Assembly (NCBI GenBank): GCA_023432225.1
Contig: JAEYUW010000033.1
Span: forward strand, 186,001 to 250,000
Length of the DNA stretch: 64,000 nt
Reading direction: 5' to 3'
DNA from: Verrucomicrobiota bacterium
Lineage (GTDB): Bacteria; Verrucomicrobiota; Verrucomicrobiia; Opitutales; Opitutaceae
Shown here: positions 43,023 to 52,700 of the stretch, piece by piece
Layout of the letters: each line of letters starts with the position of its first letter
How positions within the stretch are numbered: position 1 is the first letter of the stretch
The notes under the pieces: model-generated
The model's input: only the letters and a program-made list of their open reading frames with translations
Told to the model about the DNA's origin: nothing
Database searches by the model: none
Made by a program: the position numbers and the translations under genes

Positions 43023-46000
43023 AGGCTCTTTTTCACCTGCAGATAGACGAAGCGCTGGCGCGGATCGTCGGAGCCGTTGTAGAAGCCGGAGCCGTCAGAG
43101 ACGAACGTCGGCTTGTCGTTGAGCGCATTCAGCACACCGAGCGTCCACTTGGTGCCTTGCAGCCAGTGTTGGAGGCCCCGCGCGGCGGTGCTGGCGGGGA
43201 TTTCGTAGCTGGCCTGCAAATCCCAGCGGATGAAGGCGGGGATGAACTCGCCGTCGATCGGGTAGGCGCCGGGATAGCTGGGGCTGGCCGCGGTCGTGGT
43301 GCTGGAGCGCTTGCCGACGTAGCGCGCGGTCACGGTGACAGACCAGGCGTCGCGCGACCACGTGACGGAGCTGTTGCCGCGCCAGTGGAGCGGGCCGCTG
43401 CCGTTGGCGGTGTTGATGATCGGTGCCGTGGGCGTGGCGAGAAGGAGGAAGTGGTTGGTGAAGCTCGCCGAGCCGTTGAACGTGAAGTCGCCGAGCGAGG
43501 CGGTTTCGAGCAGGTAACGCAGGCGGAGATCGACGCCTTCGGTGCGCGTGATCGAGGCGTTGAACGCGCGGGCGTCGACGGCGGTGATGCGGCCGAGCCA
43601 GCCCAGCGCGGTGTCTGCCACGGTCGGGGCTTCGCGCGTGATGAGGAAGCCGAACGCGTCCGGGTTGGAAATGATGTCGACGAAGGACGTGGAGACGATC
43701 GCGTCGGTCTTCTCGATCTTCCAGAAATCCGCGGTGAACGAGAGCCCGGGCGCGAAGCGCGGCGTGAGGATGATGCCGGCGTTGTAGGAATCGGCCGTCT
43801 CGGGCTTCAAGCCGGGATTACCGCCCTGCATGATGCTCATCATCGGCGTGAACTGCATCGTGTTGCCGCGCTTCGGATCCGCGAAGAAACCCGGAATCAT
43901 GAACTGCGTCGTCGGCAGGCTCACGGCGCCCCATTCCGGCGGATAAAAGCCTTCGGAATACGAGGCGCGCAGCGCGAGGTCGCGCGTGAGCTGGAGCTTC
44001 GTGGCAATGACGCTGCTGTTCGACGCCTGCTTGTTGGTGAAGGGATCGCCGCTGGCGAAGCCTGCGGTCATGTCGCGCTCGCGCGAGAAACTGCCCTGAA
44101 ATTCGAGGCTTTCGATGGGCACCGGGCGCCACGAGGCCCCGATGACCGGCACGCTGAACTCAAGGGCGCCCTGCCAGATTTTGCGGGTGGCGGTGTTGCT
44201 GGTCTCGTTCTGGTCGAAGGGCACGCCATGGACCAACTGCGACCAGTCGTCGCTGCCGTAGAATTTCTGACCATAGTCGAATTCCCAGTGTTGGTATTTG
44301 CCGAGCGCGGAGACCCGCAGCGGACCGGCGGGAAGCGCGACGACCGGGCCCATGATGCGAGCATTGCCCTCGCGCTGGATTCCAAGATTGGAGCTGTAGC
44401 GGATCTCGCGGAAGTAGCGCTCGGAGTCGGCGGCCGAGATCGGCGACGTGCCGTGATCCGCGAGCAGCGGATAAATCGCGCGCCGCGTCGCGAGTGGCGC
44501 GAGCGGACCGGGATCGGAAAACGGCATGAAATCCACGAGACGAACCATCGTGTCCGGCGGATTATCGCTGCTCACCGTGCTGTGCGCATAATCGAGCGTG
44601 CCGTCGGCGGACCACTCCCATTCGCCGGCGATCTTGCCCTTGAAGCCGATCACGGCGCGCGCGGAGCCGTCTTCATAGAGCACCGACGGATCGGGGATGT
44701 CGGTGGGGTCGAGAAACACGCGCACCGGCCGGCCGACGAAACCCGGAGTCACGTTCGTCCGGAACGGATTGAGCGGATCGGTGGCTGAGAGGTTGAAGGC
44801 CAGATTTTGCGGCATGTCGAACTGACGGCGGTTGTAGCCGAGCGTGAACTCGCCGTAGGCGGAGAGCCGGTCTTTCACGAACTCATGCTCGACCTGCGCG
44901 TTGAGGCTGTAGGTGTCGACCGGCTCGTAGAGGATGGAGCGGCCCTGCCGCGAACCGAGCGCGGCCTGGCCCGCGGTGGCGGTGAACGAACCGGGCGTCA
45001 ACGCGAGCGAGCCCGCCGGCGTCGTGCCGACCGGAATCGCGGCGAAGCGCACGCCCGGCGCACCAGGGATGCCGAGATCGTTGACGGCGTCGCCGGGCGC
45101 ATTGCCGACGAGAATCGTCGCCCGCGAGCTGGAGAGCGCCGGCAGGATGAGTGTCTCAAACAAGCGCTGGCCCTGCGCGTCGGTGGCGGTCGAACTCGGG
45201 CCGTAGCGACGCAGCGCCTCGTCGAGATAGTCGCGATCACCGCCGCGCAACGCTTCGCGGTGCTGGTGGCTGACCGTGAGCGTGAGATTGGTGCGGCCGC
45301 CGTTGAAGGAACGGCCTTCGAGATACGTGAAGCGATACTCCGTGGCGCCGCCTTCCGTCGAAGTGCCGACGTAGGTCGTGAGGTCGCGACCGGTAAATTC
45401 CTTGCGCAGGATGATGTTGATCGCGCCGCCCAGCGCGCCAGCGCCGTAGATGGCGGACCCCGCGTAAGGCAGGATCTCGATCCGCTCGATCGCCGCGATC
45501 GGAATGCGGCTGATGTCGGCGCCGTCGTTGCCGAAGAGGCCGCTGCGCGGCAACGCGCGCCCGTTGATCAACACGACGGTCTGCGCGGAGGAAAAACCGC
45601 GCAGGCCAACCGTGGCTGTTTTGTTGATCAGGCCGCCGCTCGTGCGATTGTTGCTCACCGAAGTCTGCAGCGCGGTGGTGGTGGAGCTGGTCTGCGGAAG
45701 ATAGCGGAAGAGTTCCTCCACGCTCGAGACTCCGAGACGCTCGATGTCCATGCGGCTCACCACGTCGTGGTAGAGCGGAGCCTGATCGCCGCCTTGGAGC
45801 AGACCGCGGTTGTTGAGACCGTCGATCTTCGTGGCGTTGACGGCGAACGAATCGAGTTTCGTGACGCCATCCTCGGTGCGCACCGCCGCTTCAGGGCGAC
45901 GGCCGGGGGCGTTTTTTTCCGGGACCTCGGGCGCCTTGCGCACGGAGAAAGCGCCGGTCTTCTCGTCCTCGCGGGCGATCAGCCCGGTGTCGCTGAGGAG

Positions 46001-46273
46001 CAGGTCGAGCGCGACGTTCGGCGTCAGGCGACCGTTGACGGCAGGCGTCTTCACGCCGGCGACTGCCGCCGGGGCGAAGACGATTTCACGTCCGGCCTGC
46101 GCGGCAAACTGCTTCAGCGTCTGCGCCGCGTCACCGGCAGGAATATCGAACGTCCGACTCGCGTCTTCGTCTTTGGCCCAGGCCTCCACGCCCGAAACGG
46201 CGAGGACGGAAACAACGAGCAACAGCCGCCACAGCCCGGAGGCGGGACGGAACAACAAGGGTATCAGGTTCAT
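43019..46273 (-). CDS. TonB-dependent receptor with N-terminal STN signalling domain, cassette 1
   Basis: 1084 residues. Signal peptide, STN domain (about 41-112, TFDIPAGDAAQTLKQFAAQA), a 40-residue linker, plug domain (about 155-292, containing GLLQGG, APLYHDVVSRMDIERLGVSS, VVLINGRALPRSG, and IEILPYAGSAIYGAGALGGA), then a long 22-strand-type beta-barrel ending FVYLQVKKSL. The last residue is Leu rather than the usual Phe. An STN domain indicates transducer-type receptors that signal through FecR to an ECF sigma factor, whose genes lie upstream. The ligand cannot be deduced. ATG 46273 precedes the signal peptide. Confidence 0.93.
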   Translation of the reverse strand: MNLIPLLFRPASGLWRLLLVVSVLAVSGVEAWAKDEDASRTFDIPAGDAAQTLKQFAAQAGREIVFAPAAVAGVKTPAVNGRLTPNVALDLLLSDTGLIAREDEKTGAFSVRKAPEVPEKNAPGRRPEAAVRTEDGVTKLDSFAVNATKIDGLNNRGLLQGGDQAPLYHDVVSRMDIERLGVSSVEELFRYLPQTSSTTTALQTSVSNNRTSGGLINKTATVGLRGFSSAQTVVLINGRALPRSGLFGNDGADISRIPIAAIERIEILPYAGSAIYGAGALGGAINIILRKEFTGRDLTTYVGTSTEGGATEYRFTYLEGRSFNGGRTNLTLTVSHQHREALRGGDRDYLDEALRRYGPSSTATDAQGQRLFETLILPALSSSRATILVGNAPGDAVNDLGIPGAPGVRFAAIPVGTTPAGSLALTPGSFTATAGQAALGSRQGRSILYEPVDTYSLNAQVEHEFVKDRLSAYGEFTLGYNRRQFDMPQNLAFNLSATDPLNPFRTNVTPGFVGRPVRVFLDPTDIPDPSVLYEDGSARAVIGFKGKIAGEWEWSADGTLDYAHSTVSSDNPPDTMVRLVDFMPFSDPGPLAPLATRRAIYPLLADHGTSPISAADSERYFREIRYSSNLGIQREGNARIMGPVVALPAGPLRVSALGKYQHWEFDYGQKFYGSDDWSQLVHGVPFDQNETSNTATRKIWQGALEFSVPVIGASWRPVPIESLEFQGSFSRERDMTAGFASGDPFTNKQASNSSVIATKLQLTRDLALRASYSEGFYPPEWGAVSLPTTQFMIPGFFADPKRGNTMQFTPMMSIMQGGNPGLKPETADSYNAGIILTPRFAPGLSFTADFWKIEKTDAIVSTSFVDIISNPDAFGFLITREAPTVADTALGWLGRITAVDARAFNASITRTEGVDLRLRYLLETASLGDFTFNGSASFTNHFLLLATPTAPIINTANGSGPLHWRGNSSVTWSRDAWSVTVTARYVGKRSSTTTAASPSYPGAYPIDGEFIPAFIRWDLQASYEIPASTAARGLQHWLQGTKWTLGVLNALNDKPTFVSDGSGFYNGSDDPRQRFVYLQVKKSL

Positions 46274-46295
46274 CGTGTGTGTGTGCGAATTCGCC

Positions 46296-46322
46296 AAGTA
46301 GAACCACGGCGGCGGCGTTTCC
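46296..46322 (-). promoter_or_regulatory. Candidate ECF promoter of receptor gene 1
   Basis: On the minus strand GGAAAC (46322-46317), 15 nt, then CTACTTGG, 25 nt before the start codon. It has the same spacing and a similar -10 (CTACTTGG against CGTCTTGG) as the elements before receptors 2 and 3. The -35 resembles the general ECF GGAAC box. Confidence 0.4.
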
Positions 46323-46425
46323 GTGAAGCGGTTTCCGCGTATGACGCTGAATCGCGCGTGCACGCGGTCGGGCTCGCGCGCACGTCCTCGCGGAGCCGCA
46401 TCGGCGCGCCCCGCCCTCGCCGCGG

Positions 46426-47457
46426 TCATTTGCGCCGCAGCGCGATTTCGGTTTCGCTCCGCCAATCGGCGCGCACGTCGTGATCCGCCTCGAGCAGGCG
46501 CACGAAGCCCTCGACGTTGTCGGACCGGAACGTGACGCTCAAACGCAGCGACGCGAGCGCTTGATCCGCGATGACCAGACGCACCGGGTTGCGCCGGTTG
46601 AACTCGGTCACGATCGCCGCCATCGGCTCGTCGTTGAAATCGAGCAAGCGCGGCCGCCACGCCAATGCGCGGGCCTCCTCCTCGGCACTCACCGGCGAGA
46701 CCTGCGGCGCGGGCGCGGCGGCGTCGAGCGACACCACGGTGCGCTGCCCCGCCTCGACGAACGGCACCGGCAGCGATGCCGCACGCGCCGCCAGCGGCGG
46801 CGTTACCTGCACGCGTCCTTCGGTGACGAGCACTTCGACGGACTTCGGGTCGAGCCGAACATTGAAAGCCGTGCCGACCGCGCAAACGTCGACGCCTCCC
46901 GCGTGGACGATGAACGGCCGCGCCGGCTGCTTCGCGACAGCGAAACTCGCCTCCCCGCGGACGAGGTGCACGCGGCGCTCCGCCGCTGTGAACTCGACTT
47001 CGATCACCGCGCCGCGATTGAGTGCGATGACACTGCCGTCCTCAAGCGAGCGCTCTTCGATCGGGGCGGCGAGCGCATACGACGGCGCCGGCGCGGGTCC
47101 CACGGAGTCGGACGCCGAACGCGGCCACCACAGGGCGACCAACACCGTCACTGCCGCCGCCAGCGCGAGACTTTGCGGCCAGAAGCGGCGCAGCGAACGG
47201 CGGGCGCGGGCGGGCCGCAGCAGATCGGGGTCAGGCAACGCGTGCACGGAATCCTGGATACCGGCGAGACGATCGAGCTCATCCCAGCCCCAACGGTGTT
47301 CGGCGAGCGCGTCGCGATGGCGCGGATCGGCGGCGAGCCATTGCGAATATTCGTCCTGTTCCGCGGGCGTGAGGCCGCGATCGAGACGCAGCACCCATTC
47401 GGCGGCGGCTTGGGCGACGGGATCGGAGGCGGGGTGATTGGGGTCAGCGGGCGTCAT
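46426..47457 (-). CDS. FecR-type anti-sigma regulator, cassette 1
   Basis: 343 residues. Cytoplasmic DUF4880 N-terminus (about 15-65, LDRGLTPAEQDEYSQWLAAD), one membrane helix (about 95-111), FecR domain (about 135-230, with VGTAFNVRLDPKSVEVLVTE) and a C-terminal STN-like module (about 268-330, SVTFRSDNVEGFVRLL). It transfers the signal from the STN domain of receptor 1 to the sigma factor. It overlaps the sigma gene by 4 nt. ATG 47457 gives the family N-terminus. A Cys replaces the usual Arg/basic residue just before AVGTAFNV. Confidence 0.93.
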   Translation of the reverse strand: MTPADPNHPASDPVAQAAAEWVLRLDRGLTPAEQDEYSQWLAADPRHRDALAEHRWGWDELDRLAGIQDSVHALPDPDLLRPARARRSLRRFWPQSLALAAAVTVLVALWWPRSASDSVGPAPAPSYALAAPIEERSLEDGSVIALNRGAVIEVEFTAAERRVHLVRGEASFAVAKQPARPFIVHAGGVDVCAVGTAFNVRLDPKSVEVLVTEGRVQVTPPLAARAASLPVPFVEAGQRTVVSLDAAAPAPQVSPVSAEEEARALAWRPRLLDFNDEPMAAIVTEFNRRNPVRLVIADQALASLRLSVTFRSDNVEGFVRLLEADHDVRADWRSETEIALRRK

Positions 47458-47996
47458 GGTCGTGTGGCGCGGTCGTGGCCCCGACGGCGGAAAAATTCGA
47501 TGCATTTGCGCAACCCGATCGCGCCCTGCGCCTCGACCGTGTTTTCGGTGATGCCGAGACGCTCCGCGACCTCCTTCTGGGAAAGGCCGTAGATCTTGCG
47601 CAAGGTGACGACCTGGCGGCAGCGATCGGGCAGAGACTGGATGGCTTCGATCAAGAGTTGAAAATCCTCGCGGCGCGCCAGCGTATCGGGCGCACCGAGG
47701 GCGTCATCTACGACACTCAACGGATCGATTTCCGTGGCCCCGGTGGGCCGTTCGTAACCTTGGTGGCGCAGACGGTTGAGCGCGAGATTCCGCGCCGTCA
47801 CGAACAGAAAGGCCTGTGGATTGGCAATCGGGCCGGAAGCGTGCGCCCGCAGCAGGCGCGCGTAGGCGTCCTGCACCAGATCGTCCGCGTCGCCGGCCCC
47901 GGGGAACCGGGCGCGAATCCACGCCCGGAGCTTCGGCTCGTGCGGCAGCACTTCGTCGACGAACCAACGGGCTTGTTCGGGATCTTGCGGCGGCAT
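47454..47996 (-). CDS. ECF sigma factor (FecI-like), cassette 1
   Basis: 180 residues. Region 2 (DADDLVQDAYARLLRA, FLFVTARNLALNRLRHQ) and region 4 (LPDRCRQVVTLRKIYGLSQK, then EVAERLGITENTVE helix-turn-helix). ATG 47996 places MPPQDPEQARWF at the N-terminus, aligning with the other two cassette sigmas. An upstream ATG at 48032 is possible but not conserved. Directs transcription of the receptor operon when released by FecR. Confidence 0.93.
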   Translation of the reverse strand: MPPQDPEQARWFVDEVLPHEPKLRAWIRARFPGAGDADDLVQDAYARLLRAHASGPIANPQAFLFVTARNLALNRLRHQGYERPTGATEIDPLSVVDDALGAPDTLARREDFQLLIEAIQSLPDRCRQVVTLRKIYGLSQKEVAERLGITENTVEAQGAIGLRKCIEFFRRRGHDRATRP

Positions 47997-48129
47997 GGAC
48001 GCGAAAGAGTGGGTGTCAAAAAGACCAGACACGCCAGCCCGACGACTCCGTTAAGACAAAGGTGGAAAATACGCGCCGCGCGCGGCTGGCGGGCGCGAGT
48101 CGGCGGGTGCGAGCGGCCGAGGTGGGCGC

Positions 48130-48435
48130 TCAGCGCCGCAGCGCGAGGAGGCGTGCGCGCGAGGGGACGCCGTGTTTCCGCAGGATCGAAGCGACCTGAT
48201 TTTTGATCGTGGCTTCGGCGCGGCTGAGTTCGCTGGCGATTTCCTTGTTGGAGAGGCCGGCGAGGAGGAGTTCGCACACGCGCTGCTCGGCGGGCGTCAG
48301 TCCCGGGTCGCTCGCGCCCACCGCTCGCGCGACGGATACCACCGATACGGGTGTTTCCTGCCGCTCCGGCAGCAAGCAGCTGGCACCAAACAGGAGGCTG
48401 GAGGGAATAAAGTGGGAAGAGCGGGAGGCAACCAT
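48130..48435 (-). CDS. Orphan LuxR/GerE-type DNA-binding protein
   Basis: 101 residues. The C-terminal ~60 form a complete LuxR helix-turn-helix (LTPAEQRVCELLLAGLSNKE, EIASELSRAEATIKNQVASI). There is no receiver or ligand domain; the first 40 residues look unstructured. It could be a stand-alone regulator or a remnant of a response regulator. It sits between cassettes 1 and 2 (134 bp before sigma 1), in the same orientation, and has an ECF-like promoter element upstream. Confidence 0.8.
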   Translation of the reverse strand: MVASRSSHFIPSSLLFGASCLLPERQETPVSVVSVARAVGASDPGLTPAEQRVCELLLAGLSNKEIASELSRAEATIKNQVASILRKHGVPSRARLLALRR

Positions 48436-48477
48436 GACGAGGGCGAGGGGCAGCGTGCGGAAGGCGGCGCTTATGGT

Positions 48478-48518
48478 CTTAGACGAACGAGCCGGCGAAA
48501 TCCCCGAAAAGAAAATCG
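48478..48518 (-). promoter_or_regulatory. Candidate ECF promoter of the LuxR-type gene
   Basis: On the minus strand CGATTTTCTTTTCGGGGA, 15 nt, CGTCTAAG. Spacing is identical to the sigma-2 and receptor-2 elements; 12 of 18 upstream positions match sigma 2. It lies 47 nt before the start codon. Confidence 0.35.
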
Positions 48519-48619
48519 CCTGCGCGCGTCATGCACCCACCGATTTGTTACGTGTTACGTAACGAAGGCCTCGGGCCGGTCGGCGGGAGAACGCGTTGGC
48601 CGCAGAGCACCGACGCCGC

Positions 48620-49756
48620 TCAGAGCCCCAGCAACCGCTTCACCTCGGCTTCGAGCTTAGGACCGCGCACGTCCGCGGTGACGAAATGGCCGCTCTGATC
48701 GAACAGCAGCATCGTCGGCAATTCGCGGACACCGAATTGCACGGACAACCCTTTGGGCCCGCGACCAGCCGTGCGCAGGTCCCACAATTGCGGCCACGTC
48801 ATGTCGTGCCGCGCGAGGAATTCCTTGAGCCCGGGCACCGTCATCTCGCCCGGGCGCGGCTTGGCCGGGTCCTTGGCCAGCACATCGCCGGAAATGCCGA
48901 TCACTTCGAAGCCCTGCGGCTGATACTTTCGGAGCACGGCCCGCACGCCGGGCATTTCCTCCATGCACGGCTTGCACCACGTCGCCCAGAAATCCAGCAG
49001 CACCACCCGGCCGCGATACTGCGTGAGATCGATTTCGCGGCCGTCGAGATCGGGAAATTTCAGGTCGAGCGGTCGGGATTTGAATTCCTGCGCGGCCATC
49101 CACTGACCGGCGAGGGTCGCGATTCCGGCATTCGGGTCGGACGCGAGCGCACGCGCATGCGCGAGTGCGGCAGGCGCATCGATCTTGTTCCAACCGTCGA
49201 GCAGCAACCGCTCGACCATGGGGCGCATGGACGCATCCGGCGCGCGCTCGGCCAAGATGAGGAGTGCGGCGCCGGCGCGGGCGAAATCAGGCGCCGTGCG
49301 GCGCTGGAACGCCGTGTCGACCTCGCACCCGACCGCCGTCGCGAGCGCCGCGGTCGGGGTTGCGCGGTCGCCGAGCACCTGGGCGATCAGTTCCGCGCGC
49401 CGGCGGCTCCAGTCGTCGCGGCGCGCCACGGCATCCTCGCCTTCGAAGATCCGCGGCGCAGCGAGCCAGGCCGCGACGGCCTCCCAGCGGCGCGGGTCCT
49501 GCGCATGATCGCGAAGAAATTTCTCCGCGAGCGCCGCGGTGAACTCGCCGCCGGCCGCGAGGAGCGCCTGGCGGCGGGCCGAGGGCAGAACGCGAACTGT
49601 CGCGTCCCCCAGCAAAGACGACCGGGCGGCGGTCAACGCACGAATTTGTTCGAGCAGCGCGGCCGCCGAGTCGGCGGCCGGGGCAGGCGGCGCGTCGCCA
49701 CGCACGGACGCGGCGAGGGCGAAAACCAGCACAACGGCGAGGAGCAGAGGTTTCAT
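48620..49756 (-). CDS. TlpA-like thiol-disulfide oxidoreductase, cassette 2
   Basis: 378 residues. Signal peptide (MKPLLLAVVLVFALAASVRG), helical N-terminal region (about 30-235) with QDPRRW (residues 86-91), and a thioredoxin domain with active site WCKPC (Cys261, Cys264) and LPTMLLFDQSG. The Lys in the active site differs from the WCGPC of its two relatives and may shift the redox potential. The gene begins 23 nt after receptor 2. The frame remains open far upstream, antisense-free but out of frame with the receptor, and is not coding there. Confidence 0.9.
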   Translation of the reverse strand: MKPLLLAVVLVFALAASVRGDAPPAPAADSAAALLEQIRALTAARSSLLGDATVRVLPSARRQALLAAGGEFTAALAEKFLRDHAQDPRRWEAVAAWLAAPRIFEGEDAVARRDDWSRRRAELIAQVLGDRATPTAALATAVGCEVDTAFQRRTAPDFARAGAALLILAERAPDASMRPMVERLLLDGWNKIDAPAALAHARALASDPNAGIATLAGQWMAAQEFKSRPLDLKFPDLDGREIDLTQYRGRVVLLDFWATWCKPCMEEMPGVRAVLRKYQPQGFEVIGISGDVLAKDPAKPRPGEMTVPGLKEFLARHDMTWPQLWDLRTAGRGPKGLSVQFGVRELPTMLLFDQSGHFVTADVRGPKLEAEVKRLLGL

Positions 49757-49779
49757 GAGCGGGCGAAGGCGAGCCAGGC

Positions 49780-52700
49780 TCAGAGGCTCTTCTTGATCGA
49801 AAGGTAGACGAAGCGCTGGCGCGGGTCGTCGAACGTGTTGTAGAAGCTCGCGCCGTTGGTCACGAACGACGGTTTCTCGTTGAGGAAATTGTTCACGCCG
49901 ACCGTCCATTTCGTCGCGGACACCCAGTCGCGCCAGCGACCTTGTCCGGCGCGGGCCGGGATCTCGTAGCTGCCTTGAATATCCCAGTGGAGGTAGGCTG
50001 GGATGCGACCGCCATCGAGCCCGGTCGCGTTGGGATAGGCGGAGGACGGTGCGGTGCTGCTGGCGGAGTAGTGCCCAACGTAGCGCCCGGTGAGCGTCGC
50101 GCTCCAGCGGGCGCGATTCCACGTGACGGAGGCGAGGCCGCGCCAGCGCACCACGCCGCCGGCTCCGGCCGTGTTGACCGCATTCGCCGTCGGCGAGGTC
50201 TTGAGCTGGAAGCGGTTCGTGAAGGTGGCGTTGGCGTTGAACGTGAAGAGGCCGAGCGCACCGGCCGGCCGCGTGTAGCGCAGCCGGCTGTCGACGCCCT
50301 CGGTTTCCGTCTGCGCGACATTGATGGAGCGCGAGTCGATGTCCGTGATGAGGCCGAGCCAGCCCTTGGCCTGCTCGTCGGCCGTGGGCGCGGCGCGGGT
50401 GACCGCGAAGCCGTAGAGGTCGGGCTTCTGGATCGCATCGAGGTAGATGATCGTGGTGATCGCATCGATTTTTCTGATCTTCCAGTAGTCGACCGAGAGA
50501 GTGAAACCAGGCGCGAAACGCGGGGTGAGGATGATGCCGAAATTTTCCGAGTTCGCGGTCTCGGGGCGGAGGTCCGGGTTGCCGCCGCTGAGCACGTTGA
50601 AGGAGACGCCCTGCGTGGTGAGGCCGCGCTTCGGGTCGGGAACATTGCCGGCGGTCACGGTGACGCGCTGCGGGCTGCTGAGGTTGGTCCAGTTCGGCGG
50701 ATAAAATCCCTCGGAATACGAGGCGCGCAGCGCTAGATCGCGCACGAGTTGGAGCTTGCCGGCGACCACGCTGCTGTGGGCGTTCTTGGTGTTCGTGAAC
50801 GGCAGGCCGCTCGACGCGTTGGTGCCGCTGGTGATGTTGGCCTCGTAGGAGGTGCTCGCCTGCACGTCGAAGGACTCGATCGGGATTGGTCGCCAGGATT
50901 TGCCGATCACAGGAATGCTGAGCTCGGCGCCGCCCTGCCGGATGGTGCGATTGCTGTCGTTGGAACTCGGCACATCGACAAACGGCGCGCCGGTGGTCAG
51001 CTGGGCGTAGGCGTCGGTGCGCTGGGCGGCGCCGCCGACCTCGTATTCCCACTTCTGGTATTTGCCCACCAGCGAGGCGCGCAGCGGGCCGGCGGGGAGC
51101 GTGATCACGTCGCCGACGAGGCGCGAGTTGCCTTCGTAGAGCAGGCCGTGGCTGCCGGTGAAGCGGATGCTGGGCAGGTAAGTGGCGGCATCGGCGGCGG
51201 AGAGCGGATAGGCGCCGTGGTCGGCGAGGATCGGATAGATCGCCCGGCGCGTGGCGGCGGGCGCGGCGCCCGTGCCGCCGGAGAGGGCGGACAGCGCAGC
51301 GAGCGTGGTGGTGGGATTGTTGCTGCTGGAGGTGCTGTGGGCGTAGTCGATCGTCGCGTCGGCGGACCATTCCCAGCGGCTGGCGAATTTGCCCTTCAAA
51401 CCGACGACGGCGCGCGCCGCCTCGGACTCCGCCAGCACGCTCGGCTCGGGCACGTCGGGGGTGTCGAAATAGACCGTGACCGGCCGGCCGACGAAGCCCG
51501 GCGTCACGCCGGTGCGGAACGGATTCATCGGGTCGGTCGCGGACAGCGTGACCGAGAGTCCCTGCGGGAAGGAGTAATCCTTGCGGTTGTAGCCGATGGT
51601 GAACTCGCCGTAGGCGGAGAGGCGGTCTTTGATGAATTCATGTTCGACCTGCGCGTTGAGCGAGTAGGCGTCGAGCGGCTCGTAGAGGACGCTGCGGCCG
51701 AAGCGCGGGTTGAGACTGGGCCGGCCCGCCGTGGCCGCGAACGCACCCGGCGTGAGCAGAAAACTCTGCGCCGCGGTCGTGCCGGCCGGCACGACCGCGA
51801 AACGGACACCGGCCGCACCGGGAATGCCGAGATCGGTCGACACCGGGGCGGAATTGCTGACGACGATCAGCGCCGGGACTCCTGCAAACGCCGGGGCGAT
51901 GTAGGCCTCGAAGGCCGAAATCCCACTGCCGGGAAGTCGCACCGCGGAGTTCGGACCGTAACGCCGGAACGCCTCGGCGAGATACTCGCGGTCGTTGCCG
52001 AGCAGCGGCTCGCGATGCTGATAGCTGAAGGTGAGCGTGAGGTTGGTGCGCCCGCTGTTGAAACGCCGGCCGTCGACGTAGGTCACGCGAAACTCCGTCG
52101 CTCCGCCATCGGTGCTGGTGCCAACGTAGGTGGTGAGGTCCTTGCCGGCATATTCCTTGCGCAGGATGATGTTGATGGCGCCGCCAATCGCCCCGGCGCC
52201 ATAGATGGCCGAGCCGGCGTAGGGCAGAATCTCGACGCGTTCGATCGCCGCGAGCGGGATGCGTGAGAGGTCCGCGCCGGCATTCGTGCCCGAGCGAGGC
52301 AACGCGCGGCCGTTGATCAGGATCACTGTCTGTGTCGAATCGAAGCCGCGCAGGCCCATCGTGGAGGTGCGCAGCGACACGCCGCCGACGGTCTGGGCAT
52401 TGGTCGCGAAGGCCTGCAGACCGGTTTCCGGTGACGACGTCTGCGGGATGAGGCGGAAGAGTTCCTCGAGACTGGTGACACCGAGGCGTTCGATGTCCGC
52501 CCGAGTGACGACGTCGTGGTAGAGCGGCGCATCGGGACCGCCCTGCAACAGGCCCTTGTTGTTCAGGCCGTCGACACGACGCTCCGTGACTTCGTAGGCA
52601 TCGAGTTGGACCGTGCCATCCCTGATCTTCACGCTGGTCGAGCCATTCGCCGCCGCCGCTTCAGCGGGACGGCTTGAGTCGTTTTTTTCGTCGCGGGGCA

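Noticed and set aside
48620..51370. A 916-codon open frame continuous with TlpA gene 2 and overlapping receptor 2
   Set aside because: The upstream two thirds translate receptor 2 in the wrong frame into Arg/His/Pro-rich sequence; the real gene starts at the signal-peptide ATG at 49756.
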